From contig NZ_JAZHSD010000001.1 of the NCBI RefSeq assembly GCF_036924745.1, positions 1,674,001-1,738,000 of the forward strand: a stretch of DNA of 64,000 nt, given 5' to 3'. Below the pieces are notes generated by a model. That model saw only the letters and a list, made by a program, of their open reading frames with translations, did not search any database and was not told the DNA's origin. The first letter of the stretch is position 1. Each line of letters starts with the position of its first letter. Origin of the DNA: Bradyrhizobium sp. AZCC 1693 (GTDB lineage: Bacteria > Pseudomonadota > Alphaproteobacteria > Rhizobiales > Xanthobacteraceae). The position numbers and the translations under genes were made by a program. This document shows positions 1-8,636 of the stretch, in pieces.

Positions 1-140
1 CCGACGCGCATGCCATGACCAAGAACGTCCTCGCCGAACTCGACCGCCGCCTCGCCACCGGTCCGCTGCGCCACGACGCACCGGTGCCGTTCTTTCATTT
101 CTACGGCGGCAAGATGCAGAAGGACGTGTTGGGGACGTAA
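1..140 (+). CDS. C-terminal end of an unidentified protein (partial)
   Basis: An open frame enters from the left edge in frame 3 and ends at TAA 138-140, giving about 45 residues that finish in FFHFYGGKMQKDVLGT. It has no stop codons and its codon use is like that of the genes downstream, so it is probably the real end of a gene. The fragment holds no motif I can assign. It lies on the same strand as the flavin monooxygenase at 393, but a palindromic repeat separates the two, so they may not share a transcript. Confidence 0.55.
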   Translation, partial: DAHAMTKNVLAELDRRLATGPLRHDAPVPFFHFYGGKMQKDVLGT

Positions 141-153
141 GCCTCCGCTCTCT

Positions 154-263
154 CCCGTCATTGCGAGCGAAGCGAAGCATTTCTCCGCACGAAGAAGGAA
201 TGGATTGCTTCGTCGCTTCGCTCCCTTGCGCAAACGCTTCGCGTTTGTCGGAGGCAATGACGG
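154..263. repeat. Palindromic intergenic repeat (Bradyrhizobium-type)
   Basis: The segment starts with CCCGTCATTGCGAGCGAAGC and ends with the inverted counterpart GGAGGCAATGACGG. Inner arms rich in GAAGCG/CGCTTC also pair with each other. Repeats of this look are common between genes in Bradyrhizobium. It makes up nearly half of the gap between the partial gene and the monooxygenase and could act as a transcript-ending or transcript-stabilising hairpin. This is the only copy of the type I saw in the window. Confidence 0.75.
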
Positions 264-392
264 TATCGATGTCGCGGCAAATATCCTCCCCCAGTCCCTT
301 TAATTGCAAAATTCTTCTCACGCTGACTTGATGGCGCTGCCCTGATCGCCTCCCTATCTCTTCCCCAACAATAACAGCTACGGAATGCGGCG

Positions 393-1718
393 ATGGTACA
401 GCGGCAACTCAAGCTCGGCGCGTTCATGCGGCCGGTCTCCATTCACACCGGCGCGTGGCGCTATCCCGGCGCCTGGCCCGATGCGAACTTCAATTTCGCG
501 CGCATCAAGCAACTGATCCAGAAGCTGGAGGCCGGCAAGTTCGACGCCTTCTTCATGGCGGACCATCTCGCCGTGCTGAACATGCCCGTCAATGCGCTCA
601 AGCGCAGCCACACCGTGACCTCGTTCGAGCCGTTCACGCTGTTGTCGGCGCTGGCCGGCGCCACCGAACATATCGGCCTGATCGCGACGGGATCGACGAC
701 GTTCGACGAGCCCTACCATGTCGCCCGGCGTTTTGCCTCGCTCGATCACATCTCGGGCGGGCGCGCGGGCTGGAATATCGTCACCACCTCCAATCCGGAC
801 GCTGCGCTCAATTTCGGGCTGGACGACCACATGGAGCACGCCGAGCGTTACAAGCGGGCGCGCGAGTTCTATGATGTGGTCACCGGCCTCTGGGACTCTT
901 TTGCCGATGACGCGTTCGTGCGCGACGTCGAGGCCGGGCTTTATTTCGACCCCTCAAAGATGCACGTGCTCAATCACAAGGGCAAATATCTGTCCGTGCG
1001 TGGGCCGCTCAACATCGCCCGCCCCGTGCAGGGCTGGCCGCTGATCGTGCAGGCCGGCGCGTCCGAAGACGGCAGGCAGCTCGCGGCGGAGACGGCGGAA
1101 GCCGTGTTCACCGGCGGCGGCAGCCTTGCCGACGGGCAGAAGCTTTATGCCGACATCAAGGGCCGCATGGAGAAGATTGGCCGCAACCCCGAGCATCTGA
1201 AGATCCTGCCCGGCGCCTTCGTAGTGGTCGGCGACAGCGTCGAGGAAGCCAAGGAGAAGCGGGCAAAGCTCGACAGCATGGTGCATTACGACTCAGCCAT
1301 CGCCTCGCTCTCGGTACAGCTCGGCACCGACGCCTCCGGCTTCGATCCCGACGGGCAGTTGCCGCCGATCCCCGAAACCAATGCCTCCAAGAGCGGCCGC
1401 CAGCGCCTGGTCGACGCCGCCGCGCGCGACAAGCTCACGGTGCGCCAGCTCGCCCAGCGCGTCGGTGGCTACGGCGGGCTATCGTTCGTTGGCACGCCGC
1501 AAACCATTGCTGACCAGATGGAGGAATGGCTGATGAGCCGCGGCAGCGACGGCTTCAACATCATGTTCCCGTTCCTCCCCGCGGGGCTCGACGATTTCGT
1601 CGACAAGGTGGTGCCGGAACTGCAGAAGCGCGGGATTTTCCGGAAAGAGTATGAGGGCCGCACGCTGCGGGAGAATTTGGGGCTGCCAAGGCCGAAAAAC
1701 CGGTTCTTTGAGGGTTAA
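393..1718 (+). CDS. LLM-class flavin-dependent monooxygenase (NtaA/SnaA/DszA family)
   Basis: The 441-residue protein is full length for the NtaA/SnaA/DszA branch of the bacterial luciferase-like superfamily. These enzymes use reduced flavin from a partner reductase to oxygenate small organic substrates such as aminopolycarboxylates or sulfur heterocycles. Typical parts are the N-terminal [15 protein letters not shown] region, FFMADHLAV near residue 52, the barrel segment ending [34 protein letters not shown], and the C-terminal segment [18 protein letters not shown]. The substrate cannot be read from sequence. No flavin reductase lies beside it, so one must be supplied from elsewhere. The ATG at 393 follows only a weak purine stretch. 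Confidence 0.88.
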   Translation: MVQRQLKLGAFMRPVSIHTGAWRYPGAWPDANFNFARIKQLIQKLEAGKFDAFFMADHLAVLNMPVNALKRSHTVTSFEPFTLLSALAGATEHIGLIATGSTTFDEPYHVARRFASLDHISGGRAGWNIVTTSNPDAALNFGLDDHMEHAERYKRAREFYDVVTGLWDSFADDAFVRDVEAGLYFDPSKMHVLNHKGKYLSVRGPLNIARPVQGWPLIVQAGASEDGRQLAAETAEAVFTGGGSLADGQKLYADIKGRMEKIGRNPEHLKILPGAFVVVGDSVEEAKEKRAKLDSMVHYDSAIASLSVQLGTDASGFDPDGQLPPIPETNASKSGRQRLVDAAARDKLTVRQLAQRVGGYGGLSFVGTPQTIADQMEEWLMSRGSDGFNIMFPFLPAGLDDFVDKVVPELQKRGIFRKEYEGRTLRENLGLPRPKNRFFEG

Positions 1719-1908
1719 CGCGCGGTATTTTCGCAAAAGTGGACACCGGTTTTGCGATCAGAATACGCGCAACAGGATCGATTCTACCCCGAATCTGGCC
1801 GGTTTCTGCCCCGAAAACCTTGACTTTGGGCGATCAGAAGCTAGGTTGCGCGGCAAATGCAGGCCGGTTTGGCCGGCGCCCGATATCCCCCTATTTGAGG
1901 TTCTGAAC

Positions 1909-2076
1909 ATGGCCAAAGCGGTCACCATCAAGGTCAAGCTCGTTTCCACGGCGGATACCGGCTTCTATTACGTCGCCAAGAAGAACTCGCGCACCATGAC
2001 CGACAAGCTGGTCAAGAAGAAGTACGACCCGGTCGCGCGCAAGCACGTCGAGTTCAAGGAATCGAAGATCAAGTAA
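1909..2076 (+). CDS. rpmG: 50S ribosomal protein L33
   Basis: The 55-residue product [20 protein letters not shown]... ending [10 protein letters not shown] is a complete L33 of the alphaproteobacterial type, a basic protein of the large ribosomal subunit near the E site. It has no zinc-binding CxxC pairs, so it is the zinc-independent form. It stands alone, and a strong terminator follows 28 bases after the stop. An upstream extension of the same frame to 1651 is low-complexity intergenic sequence without family similarity, so ATG 1909 is the start. Confidence 0.97.
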   Translation: MAKAVTIKVKLVSTADTGFYYVAKKNSRTMTDKLVKKKYDPVARKHVEFKESKIK

Positions 2077-2103
2077 CGTCGCAAACCATGCGGACGGATT
2101 TGA

Positions 2104-2131
2104 ACGGGGCCCTTTCGGGGCCCCGTTTTTG
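2104..2131 (+). terminator. Rho-independent terminator of rpmG
   Basis: Arms ACGGGGCC and GGCCCCGT enclose a short CTTTC-containing loop and are followed by five T residues. It sits 28 bases after the rpmG stop and just before the end of the truncated MFS gene on the other strand. Confidence 0.9.
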
Positions 2132-2150
2132 ATTCAGGCGCTTGCGGAAA

Positions 2151-2620
2151 TTACGCCGTCTGCATCTGCGGCGGCCCGCTCGGCCGGATCAGCGCGAACG
2201 CGACCTGGATGATGCCGCCGGCCAGGCCGAGCGCGACGCCGATCCGCCATGCCATGGTGTAGGAGCCGAGCGAGTCGTAGATCAGCCCTCCTCCATAAGC
2301 GCCGAGGAACGAGCCGATCTGGTGGCTCATGAAAGCGAGACCCTGAATCATCGCCTGCCATTTCAGGCCGAACATTTCGGCGACGGCGCCGGCAACCAGC
2401 GGACCGACCCCCATCCAGAGAAAACCCATGATCGCGCCGAACAGCAGTGTGGTCGCTGGCGTCGCCGGCAGCACGAAGTACCAGGCCAGCGCGAGCGAGC
2501 GCAGGATGTAGATCATCCCGAGCAGCGCGAGCTTGTTCCAGCGCTGGCCGGCCCAGCCGAAGAACAGGCTGCCCAGCACGTTGAAGCCGCCGATCATGCC
2601 GAGCGTCTGCGCATTCAGCA
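2151..2620 (-). pseudogene. MFS transporter, C-terminal remnant
   Basis: Read on the minus strand, about 155 codons match the last third of a 12-helix major facilitator transporter. Visible parts are LGMIGGFNVLGSLFFGWAGQ, then helices around LLFGAIMGFLWMGVGPLVAG, the SHQIGSFLGAYGGGLIYDSLGSY segment, and a final helix before the stop. Family similarity starts abruptly near 2615-2620. The open frame continues upstream to 3005 only because it runs antisense through the TetR remnant. The N-terminal eight or so helices are missing, so no working transporter is expected. Confidence 0.8.
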
Positions 2621-2624
2621 TTCT

Positions 2625-2994
2625 CGGCACCTTCGATTCGCTGGAGCGGCGTTTTTCGGCAAAGGATTTTCGCGGCTGCCCGTTCGTCAATGCAGTCGCC
2701 GAACTCGGCGAAGACCGGTCGGTCCGAAAGGTTGCCGTCGCCTTCAAGGAAAGCCGCCGCCTCTGGTTTCGCAACCTGCTGGTGCAGCTCGGCGTCGCAC
2801 AGGCAGAAGCGCTTGCAACCCAGCTTGCCTTGCTCGTCGACGGCTCGATCGCGCAGGATCTCGTCCGCAACGATCCGGCAATGGCGCGCGCGGCAAAGGA
2901 AGCGGCGACGGTGCTGCTGAGGAATGCCGGGGTGAAGGTTGCTGTTGGCGGCGCCACGCCGAAGCCGAAACCCGCAGCCAAGATGCGCCGATAG
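2625..2994 (+). pseudogene. TetR-family regulator, C-terminal remnant
   Basis: From about 2630 the plus strand reads FDSLERRFSAKDFRGCPFVN, then VAVAFKESRRLWFRNLLVQL and LALLVDGSIAQDL. This is the ligand-binding half of a TetR regulator, including the common GCPFVNA motif. The helix-turn-helix domain, roughly the first 80-100 residues, is absent. Upstream in this frame the sequence is antisense to the MFS remnant. The two remnants meet head to head at 2620-2632, as expected if one deletion removed the shared promoter and both 5' ends. Confidence 0.75.
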
Positions 2995-3005
2995 GCACCC
3001 TCCAT

Positions 3006-3124
3006 CGTCGTCCCTGCGAACGCAGGGACCCATACGCCGTGGCCTTTCGATATGCCGATGTGCTAGTTACCTTTTCCTACAAGCAGCATCGGTGGTTATG
3101 GGTCCCTGCGTTCGCAGGGACGAC
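3006..3124. repeat. Palindromic element copy 1 (TCCCTGCG-type, MITE-like)
   Basis: The left end CGTCGTCCCTGCGAACGCAG and the right end CTGCGTTCGCAGGGACGACG are inverted copies of each other, and each arm is itself a palindrome around GCGAACGC. The centre of about 65 bp is not conserved. It lies 11 bases after the TetR remnant and ends 31 bases before the serine hydrolase start codon. A second copy follows that gene at 4391. Confidence 0.85.
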
Positions 3125-3155
3125 GCCAGAGAAAGCGGCGATAGAGGAATCGAAA

Positions 3156-4373
3156 ATGGAAGACCTGAAAATCACCGCCAACGGTTATGACTTCAAACCG
3201 GCGCAGGCGGCGATGCAGCGCTACGTCGACAACAACCTGCTATCGGGCATTTCCTGGGCGGTCATGGTCGGACGCGACCTCGTCGACGTGAATTGCGTCG
3301 GATGGGCCGACAAGGAAGCGCAGACGCCGCTCCGGACCGACCATATCTTCCGCGTCTTTTCCAACACCAAGCTGATCACCTCCTGCGCGGCGCTATTGCT
3401 GTTCGAGGAAGGCAAGCTCAAGCTCGACGATCCCATTGAAAAGTTTATTCCGCAGCTTGGAAATCGAAAAGTCCTGCGCGCGGGCGCAACATCGCTTGAT
3501 GACACCGAGCCGGCGAAGAGCTCGATCACCATCCGTCAGCTGCTCAGTCACAGTTCCGGTCTGAGCTACGGCTTTTTCGATCCGGGCACCGCCATCTACA
3601 AGGCCCTCAACGAGCGCGGCGTGCACAATCCCATGACGACGCTGGCTGACATGGTGGACGTGCTGGCCGGCTTGCCGCTGATCTATCATCCCGGGACGTC
3701 CTGGGAATATTCGCTCGCCACCGACGTCGTGGCGCGGCTGGTCGAGGTCATCAGCGGCCAGAGTTTTGACAAGTTCATTCAGGCGCGAATTCTCGATCCG
3801 CTCGGAATGGTCGATACCGGCTTCGTCGTGCCGGAAAACGATCAGGGACGGCTCGTTGCGTACTATGCCGGCGCCGACCTGATGGAGCCGATGAAGCCGG
3901 GATTGACCCGAACCGACAACTCGCCCTTCCCCGGCGCCTATCTGCGCCCGATCGCGAGGCTCAGTGGCGGCGGCGGACTGGTTTCAACGCTGCCCGATAT
4001 GGTCGCATTGATCCGAAGCCTGCTGTCCGGCGGCAAGACCCTGCTCAAGCCGGAGACGATTGCGCAGATGATGACCAACCAGTTGCCGGATGGCCAGTGG
4101 ATCCGCTTTGCCTTGATGGGCGAACAGCCCGGCAAGGCGTACAGCGTCGCCGGCGGATTGATCCAAAAACCCTCGGCGTTCGATCACCCCGACGCTTCAG
4201 GCGAACTCTATTGGGGCGGCGTCGCGGGCACGCAATGGTGGATCTCGCCGAAAAAGAACATGGCCGGCGTGATGATGGCGCAGCGCCAGATGGCGTTCGT
4301 TCACCCGTTCTCGTTCGAGTTCAAGCGGCTGGCGCATGAGGCGGTGAAGCAAGACGCCAAGGTTGTTGCTTGA
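3156..4373 (+). CDS. Serine hydrolase of the beta-lactamase/penicillin-binding (class C-like) family
   Basis: The 405-residue protein belongs to the Pfam Beta-lactamase (AmpC-like) fold family, whose members include esterases, peptidases and transesterases. The catalytic SxxK is S69-N-T-K72 in RVFSNTKLITS, followed by the typical GKLKLDDPIEKFIP and LLSHSSGLSYG. The second motif appears as YSLA in SWEYSLATDV, where many relatives have YSN. No signal peptide is visible, so it is probably cytoplasmic, and a true antibiotic-hydrolysing role is unlikely. The start at 3156 is set by AGAGGAATCGAAAATG. A longer open frame reaching back to 2142 only crosses the repeat and the antisense of older genes. 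The gene is bracketed by two palindromic elements. Confidence 0.88.
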   Translation: MEDLKITANGYDFKPAQAAMQRYVDNNLLSGISWAVMVGRDLVDVNCVGWADKEAQTPLRTDHIFRVFSNTKLITSCAALLLFEEGKLKLDDPIEKFIPQLGNRKVLRAGATSLDDTEPAKSSITIRQLLSHSSGLSYGFFDPGTAIYKALNERGVHNPMTTLADMVDVLAGLPLIYHPGTSWEYSLATDVVARLVEVISGQSFDKFIQARILDPLGMVDTGFVVPENDQGRLVAYYAGADLMEPMKPGLTRTDNSPFPGAYLRPIARLSGGGGLVSTLPDMVALIRSLLSGGKTLLKPETIAQMMTNQLPDGQWIRFALMGEQPGKAYSVAGGLIQKPSAFDHPDASGELYWGGVAGTQWWISPKKNMAGVMMAQRQMAFVHPFSFEFKRLAHEAVKQDAKVVA

Positions 4374-4390
4374 GGCAATCACCAATGCAC

Positions 4391-4508
4391 CGTCGTCCCT
4401 GCGAACGCAGGGACCCATACCGCGTGATCTTTCATTAGAGCAGAGTGGCAGACGCCGTTCTACAAAGCATCCGCCGGTGGCTATGGTCCCTGCGTTCGTA
4501 GGGACGAC
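4391..4508. repeat. Palindromic element copy 2 (TCCCTGCG-type, MITE-like)
   Basis: It has the same ends as the element at 3006: CGTCGTCCCTGCGAACGCAG on the left and a slightly worn GGTCCCTGCGTTCGTAGGGA on the right. It fills the gap between the convergent stops of the serine hydrolase (4373) and pleD (4511), where it could serve as a two-way terminator. Confidence 0.85.
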
Positions 4509-4510
4509 AG

Positions 4511-5884
4511 TTAAGCCGCCGTCGAAACCACCCTGTTCCGCCCGTCGTGCTTGGCCTGATACAGCGCCAAGTCGGCGCGCTTGAGCACGTCGGCGACCGG
4601 CTCGCCCTTGTGGTCCAGCGTCGCCAATCCGATTGAAATCGTGACGTCGATCCGCTTGGTACCCTTGTTGACCGCAAAGGTTTCGCCGGCGATCGAGCGG
4701 CGCAGGCGCTCGGCGACCATGCCGGCGACGGTCAGGTCGGTTTCCGGCATCACGATCACGAATTCCTCGCCGCCGTAGCGGCAGGCGAGATCGATGCCGC
4801 GGATCGACTTGCGGATGCGGACCGCGAATTCGCGCAACACGTCGTCGCCGGCGTCGTGGCCATACGTGTCGTTGATCGATTTGAAGAAGTCGATGTCGAG
4901 GATCATCAGCGCGAGCGGCTTGCCGCGGCTCGAGGCCTGCTCGGCCAGCGTCGCCAGATGGGTTTCCATATAGCGGCGGTTATGCAGGCCGGTCAGCGCG
5001 TCGGTGATCGCCATTTCGATCGAGTTCTGCACATTGTCGCGCAGATGGTCGGTATAGCGCCGCTTGCGGATCTGGGTGCGCGCCCGCGCCAGCAACTCGT
5101 TCTTGTCGACGGGACGCAGGAGATAATCGTTGACGCCGATTTCGAGCCCGCGCAGCAGCCGCGCATTGTTGTCGGCATCGGAGATGGCGAGAATCGGCAA
5201 CTGGCGGGTGCGCTCCAACGAGCGCGCCTGGCTGCACAGCCGCAAGCCATCGTAATTTTCCAGGCTGAGCGAAACGATCAGCAAGTCGTAATTGCCCTCG
5301 GCGGCGTGAAACAGCGCCTCCGCCGGATTGGTTTCGACGTCGATGGTGTGCTCGGCGGAAAGGATCGGCGCCAGCCGGTCGTAGGACGATGGCCGGTCGT
5401 CGACAAGCAGGATCCGCCCGCCGACGCCCTTGTCGGCGATCGCGCTGCGTTCGGGCGCCTCCATGCCGATCTCGAGCGAGGTGATGGCGCGCATCCGCAG
5501 CTCATCAGTCATCATCTTGAGCCGCGTCAGCGAACGGACGCGCGCGATCAGGACGATGTCGGACACCGGCTTGGTGAGAAAATCGTCGGCGCCGGATTCC
5601 AGCCCGCGGACGCGATCAGACGGACTGTCCAGCGCGGTGACGATCACGACGGGAATGAAATGGGTGGCCGGGTTGGATTTCAGCCTGCGGCAGACCTCGA
5701 AACCGTCCATGTCGGGCATCATGACGTCGAGCAGGATGATGTCGCATTCGGAACGCGAACAGAGGTCGAGCGCCTCGGCACCGTTGGATGCCGTCAGCAC
5801 GTCGAAATATTCCGCCGACAGACGGGCTTCCAGCAGCTTGACGTTCGCTGGGACGTCATCGACGACGAGGATACGCGCAGACAT
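4511..5884 (-). CDS. pleD: PleD-type response regulator with diguanylate cyclase domain
   Basis: The 457-residue protein has the PleD order receiver-receiver-GGDEF. The first receiver has VVDD near residues 7-10, the phospho-acceptor D53 in LLDVMMPDMDG, and the KP pair in FLTKPV. In the second receiver the acceptor position is Ser (IVSLSLENYDG), as expected for the adaptor domain used in dimerisation. The cyclase has the active-site motif RYGGEEF near residue 370. Five residues before it is R-G-I-D, which fits the RxxD product-inhibition site. In Caulobacter PleD makes c-di-GMP during the swarmer-to-stalked transition. The gene follows divK by 18 bases in one operon. Confidence 0.95.
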   Translation of the reverse strand: MSARILVVDDVPANVKLLEARLSAEYFDVLTASNGAEALDLCSRSECDIILLDVMMPDMDGFEVCRRLKSNPATHFIPVVIVTALDSPSDRVRGLESGADDFLTKPVSDIVLIARVRSLTRLKMMTDELRMRAITSLEIGMEAPERSAIADKGVGGRILLVDDRPSSYDRLAPILSAEHTIDVETNPAEALFHAAEGNYDLLIVSLSLENYDGLRLCSQARSLERTRQLPILAISDADNNARLLRGLEIGVNDYLLRPVDKNELLARARTQIRKRRYTDHLRDNVQNSIEMAITDALTGLHNRRYMETHLATLAEQASSRGKPLALMILDIDFFKSINDTYGHDAGDDVLREFAVRIRKSIRGIDLACRYGGEEFVIVMPETDLTVAGMVAERLRRSIAGETFAVNKGTKRIDVTISIGLATLDHKGEPVADVLKRADLALYQAKHDGRNRVVSTAA

Positions 5885-5902
5885 CGAAACTCACTCCTAC
5901 CC

Positions 5903-6268
5903 CTACCCGATAAAACGCCGCACGGTTTCGATAAACTTGCCGACGGAAATTGGTTTGGACAAATACGCCTCGCAGCCGCCTTCGCGGATGCGCTCTTCGT
6001 CGCCCTTCATCGCGAATGCCGTGACGGCAACCACCGGAATGGCGCGCAACTCCGGATCGTCCTTGATCCAGCGCGTCACTTCGAGCCCGGACACTTGCGG
6101 AAGCTGGATGTCCATCAGGATCAGATCGGGGCGCAGCTTGCGGACGAGATCGAGCGCCTCGAAACCATTGCTGGTGCCCGAGGTCTGATAGCCGTGCGCT
6201 TCCAACAGGTCGCGAAAGAGCTTCATGTTGAGCTCGTTGTCCTCCACGATCAGGACGGTTTTTGCCAT
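5903..6268 (-). CDS. divK: Single-domain response regulator DivK
   Basis: The 121-residue stand-alone receiver [20 protein letters not shown]... has the phosphorylated Asp in [13 protein letters not shown] and the KP switch pair in YLSKPI. DivK is an essential alphaproteobacterial cell-cycle regulator that signals through DivJ/PleC/DivL to CtrA. The start at 6268 is supported by GGGAGGGACGGG directly before ATG. An upstream extension to 6355 has no family similarity. It is the first gene of the divK-pleD operon. The 262 bases upstream to 6530 hold no gene that I can support and carry the divergent promoters. Confidence 0.96.
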   Translation of the reverse strand: MAKTVLIVEDNELNMKLFRDLLEAHGYQTSGTSNGFEALDLVRKLRPDLILMDIQLPQVSGLEVTRWIKDDPELRAIPVVAVTAFAMKGDEERIREGGCEAYLSKPISVGKFIETVRRFIG

Positions 6269-6530
6269 CCCGTCCCTCCCCTCGTCCGTAGGAAACAGAT
6301 CCGGCCTTTCAGTACGCTTTTGTACCGCCGCCGGGCTGTCGAAAAGTGAATTCAACTAGCGTCAGATTTCGCTCTAAGCCGTTAAATCGGTGCCCAACTT
6401 TTGCGGTGTGGTTTCCACTTGCTTGAACACACTGAGCAGACTCGGGCATGATGGTTCCAAACTAGACACCATAAGTTAACGGAAAGGCAAACCCATCTGT
6501 TGAAAAAGCCCTGTTCACAACCCCCGCGAA

Positions 6531-6800
6531 GTGGCTGAAATCGTTGCAGTTCAGGCGCTGAGTTTCATTGCCGGCGATCCTGAAAGGCTCGGCCTGTTCC
6601 TGGCCGAAAGCGGCATCGGTCCTGAGACGCTGCGCACCGCCGCGGCCGACCCGCAATTTCTGGCTTCGGTGCTGGATTTTGTGATGCGGGACGATGCAAC
6701 CGTAAAGGCGTTTGCAAACGCCTCGCAACTGCATCCGACCAATATTGCCGCCGCCCGCCAGGTGCTCGGCGACCCGCATTGGGAGCGCGACGTGCCGTGA
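6531..6800 (+). CDS. DUF3572 family protein
   Basis: The 89-residue acidic protein VAEIVAVQALSFIAGDPERL... with DPQFLASVLDFVMRDDATVKAF matches DUF3572, a small alphaproteobacterial family of unknown function. The start is GTG at 6531; the frame is closed upstream at 6501 and no ATG is available. Its stop overlaps the GTG start of dinB in the tetramer GTGA (6797-6800), so the two are translationally coupled. That suggests, without proving, a link to damage tolerance. Confidence 0.85.
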   Translation: MAEIVAVQALSFIAGDPERLGLFLAESGIGPETLRTAAADPQFLASVLDFVMRDDATVKAFANASQLHPTNIAAARQVLGDPHWERDVP

Positions 6801-8101
6801 GCGCGCCCGCGCCAGCCTTGGACGGTCCGCGCGCGTTCTGCCGGGATTGTCTCGGCGATCTCGATATCAAGGCCAGGCGGTGCGGCGAATGCGGCTCCCC
6901 TCGCCTCGTCCGCCACCATGCCCTTCCCTCCCTGACGCTGGCGCATATCGATTGCGATGCGTTCTACGCCACCGTCGAGAAGCGCGACAATCCGGAACTC
7001 GCCGACAGGCCCGTGATCATCGGCGGCGGCAAGCGCGGCGTGGTGTCGGCCGCCTGCTACGTCTCGCGAACCTATGGCGTGCGCTCGGCGATGCCGATGT
7101 TCAAGGCCTTGGCGCTGTGCCCGCAGGCTGCCGTAATCCCGCCCGACATGGCGAAATATGTCCGTGTCGGCCGCGAGGTCCGGCACGCCATGCAGACGCT
7201 GACGCCGCTGGTGGAACCGCTGTCGATCGACGAGGCGTTCCTGGATCTGGCCGGCACGCAACGCGTTCACGGCATGATTCCGGCAAAGGTGCTGGCGCGC
7301 TTTGCCCGCGACGTCGAGCGCGACATCGGGATCACGGTGTCCGTCGGCCTGTCCTGCAACAAGTTTTTGGCCAAGATCGCCTCCGATCTCGACAAGCCGC
7401 GCGGCTTTGCCGCCCTCGACCAGGTCGAGGCGCGCGAGATGCTCGCGGACAAGCCGGTCGGCTTCATCTACGGCGTCGGCCCCGCGACCCAGGAAAAGCT
7501 GGTGCAGCGGGGCTTTCGCACCATCGCGGACCTGCAGCGCGCCGACGAAGTCGAGCTGATGAAGCAGTTCGGCGGCGAAGGCCGCCGGCTGTGGCGGCTG
7601 GCGCGCGGCATCGACGACCGCAGCGTGGTGGCGGATCGCGGCGCCAAGACCATTTCCAACGAGACCACCTTCGAGAACGACATCAAGGATTTTGCGACGC
7701 TGGAAAAGGTGCTGTGGCGGCTGTCCGAAAAAGTGTCGTCGCGGCTGAAGAGCGGCGATATGTCAGGCCTCACGATCACCTTGAAGCTGAAGACCGCGGA
7801 TTTCAGGCAGCGCACCCGCTCGCAATCCATCCACGCGCCGACGCAGCTCGCCGCGAAGATTTTTGCGGTGTCGCGCGAAATGCTGGCGAAGGAGATCGAC
7901 GGCACGGCCTTCCGCCTGATCGGCACCGGCGTCAGCGCGCTGCGCGAGGGATCGCAGGCCGACGACACCGACATGCTCGACCGCCGTTCGGCCCATGCCG
8001 AGCGCGCAATGGATGGTTTGCGGAAGAAGTTCGGCAATGCCGCTGTCATCCGAGGCATTGCGTACAAGGGGCCGGCGAAGGAAGAGGATGAGGAGGGGTA
8101 G
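6797..8101 (+). CDS. dinB: DNA polymerase IV (Y family) with N-terminal zinc-ribbon-like extension
   Basis: The 434-residue translesion polymerase has the Y-family catalytic residues in HIDCDAFYATVEKRD and PLSIDEAFLDL. The fingers, the thumb (GVGPATQEKLVQRGF) and the little-finger domain (NETTFENDIKDF, TITLKLKTADF) are all present. Ahead of the polymerase lie about 45 extra residues with C15-x2-C18 and C29-x2-C32, a likely zinc ribbon. The C-terminus is acidic (KEEDEEG), and I see no QLxLF-type clamp-binding peptide at the very end. GTG 6797 overlaps the DUF3572 stop. No GTTC-N7-GTTC LexA box is visible upstream. Confidence 0.94.
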   Translation: MSAPAPALDGPRAFCRDCLGDLDIKARRCGECGSPRLVRHHALPSLTLAHIDCDAFYATVEKRDNPELADRPVIIGGGKRGVVSAACYVSRTYGVRSAMPMFKALALCPQAAVIPPDMAKYVRVGREVRHAMQTLTPLVEPLSIDEAFLDLAGTQRVHGMIPAKVLARFARDVERDIGITVSVGLSCNKFLAKIASDLDKPRGFAALDQVEAREMLADKPVGFIYGVGPATQEKLVQRGFRTIADLQRADEVELMKQFGGEGRRLWRLARGIDDRSVVADRGAKTISNETTFENDIKDFATLEKVLWRLSEKVSSRLKSGDMSGLTITLKLKTADFRQRTRSQSIHAPTQLAAKIFAVSREMLAKEIDGTAFRLIGTGVSALREGSQADDTDMLDRRSAHAERAMDGLRKKFGNAAVIRGIAYKGPAKEEDEEG

Positions 8102-8138
8102 CCCGCTCTCATCCCTCCTCCGGGTACACGCAGAGACG

Positions 8139-8540
8139 TCAATCGACGACGGCCACGGCCTCAATCTCGATCAGCCATTCAGGGGCCGCAAGCGCGGTTA
8201 CACCGACGAGCGTGCTCGCCGGCGGCTCCATGCCTTCAAAGAACGTCGAGCGCGCCTTGCCGATGATGGGACGGAGTTCCGGCTTGTAGCCGACAACGAA
8301 GGTCGTGATCTTCACGATATTGGCATAGCTCGCACCGGCGGCTTTCAGCGCCAGGCCGATATTGTGCATCACCTGTGTCGTCTGCGCGGCGAGATCACCT
8401 TCGCCGACCACCCGTCCCTCCTCGTCGGTGGACACCTGTCCCGCGATATAGATCGTGCGCGCACCTGACGCGACGACGACGTGGGAGTAAGCCGGATTGT
8501 GGTGAAGGCCGCTTGGCCGAAGCTGTTCGAGCTTGCTCAT
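8139..8540 (-). CDS. RidA family protein
   Basis: The 133-residue Rid/YjgF/YER057c/UK114 protein has VVVASGARTIYIAGQVSTDE, the conserved ITTFVV core strand, and ASTLVGVTALAAPEWLIEIE. The last segment keeps a substrate-binding region but lacks the canonical Arg of true RidA imine deaminases, so a Rid subfamily role is likelier than housekeeping RidA. SD AGGGAGG lies 8 bases before the ATG at 8540. It stands alone and converges on dinB. Confidence 0.88.
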   Translation of the reverse strand: MSKLEQLRPSGLHHNPAYSHVVVASGARTIYIAGQVSTDEEGRVVGEGDLAAQTTQVMHNIGLALKAAGASYANIVKITTFVVGYKPELRPIIGKARSTFFEGMEPPASTLVGVTALAAPEWLIEIEAVAVVD

Positions 8541-8636
8541 GTTTGTGCCTCCCTGGCGTGCATGGTTGGGCCGAAGCGTATCCGGGTCCGGCGCTGTCGA
8601 CCAGACCGGTCCTCACAGGATGCTCAGCGAGCCCCG

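Noticed and set aside
2142..3155. Apparent N-terminal extension of the serine hydrolase to 743 residues
   Set aside because: The extra part is antisense to the MFS remnant, then the TetR remnant in a wrong frame and a palindromic repeat; a good SD exists at 3156.
4856..6349. Plus-strand open frame of 497 codons over pleD and divK
   Set aside because: It is the antisense shadow of two well-identified genes in GC-rich DNA and has no family features.
6356..6530. LexA box for dinB
   Set aside because: GTTC and GAAC words occur, but none is paired as GTTC-N7-GTTC.
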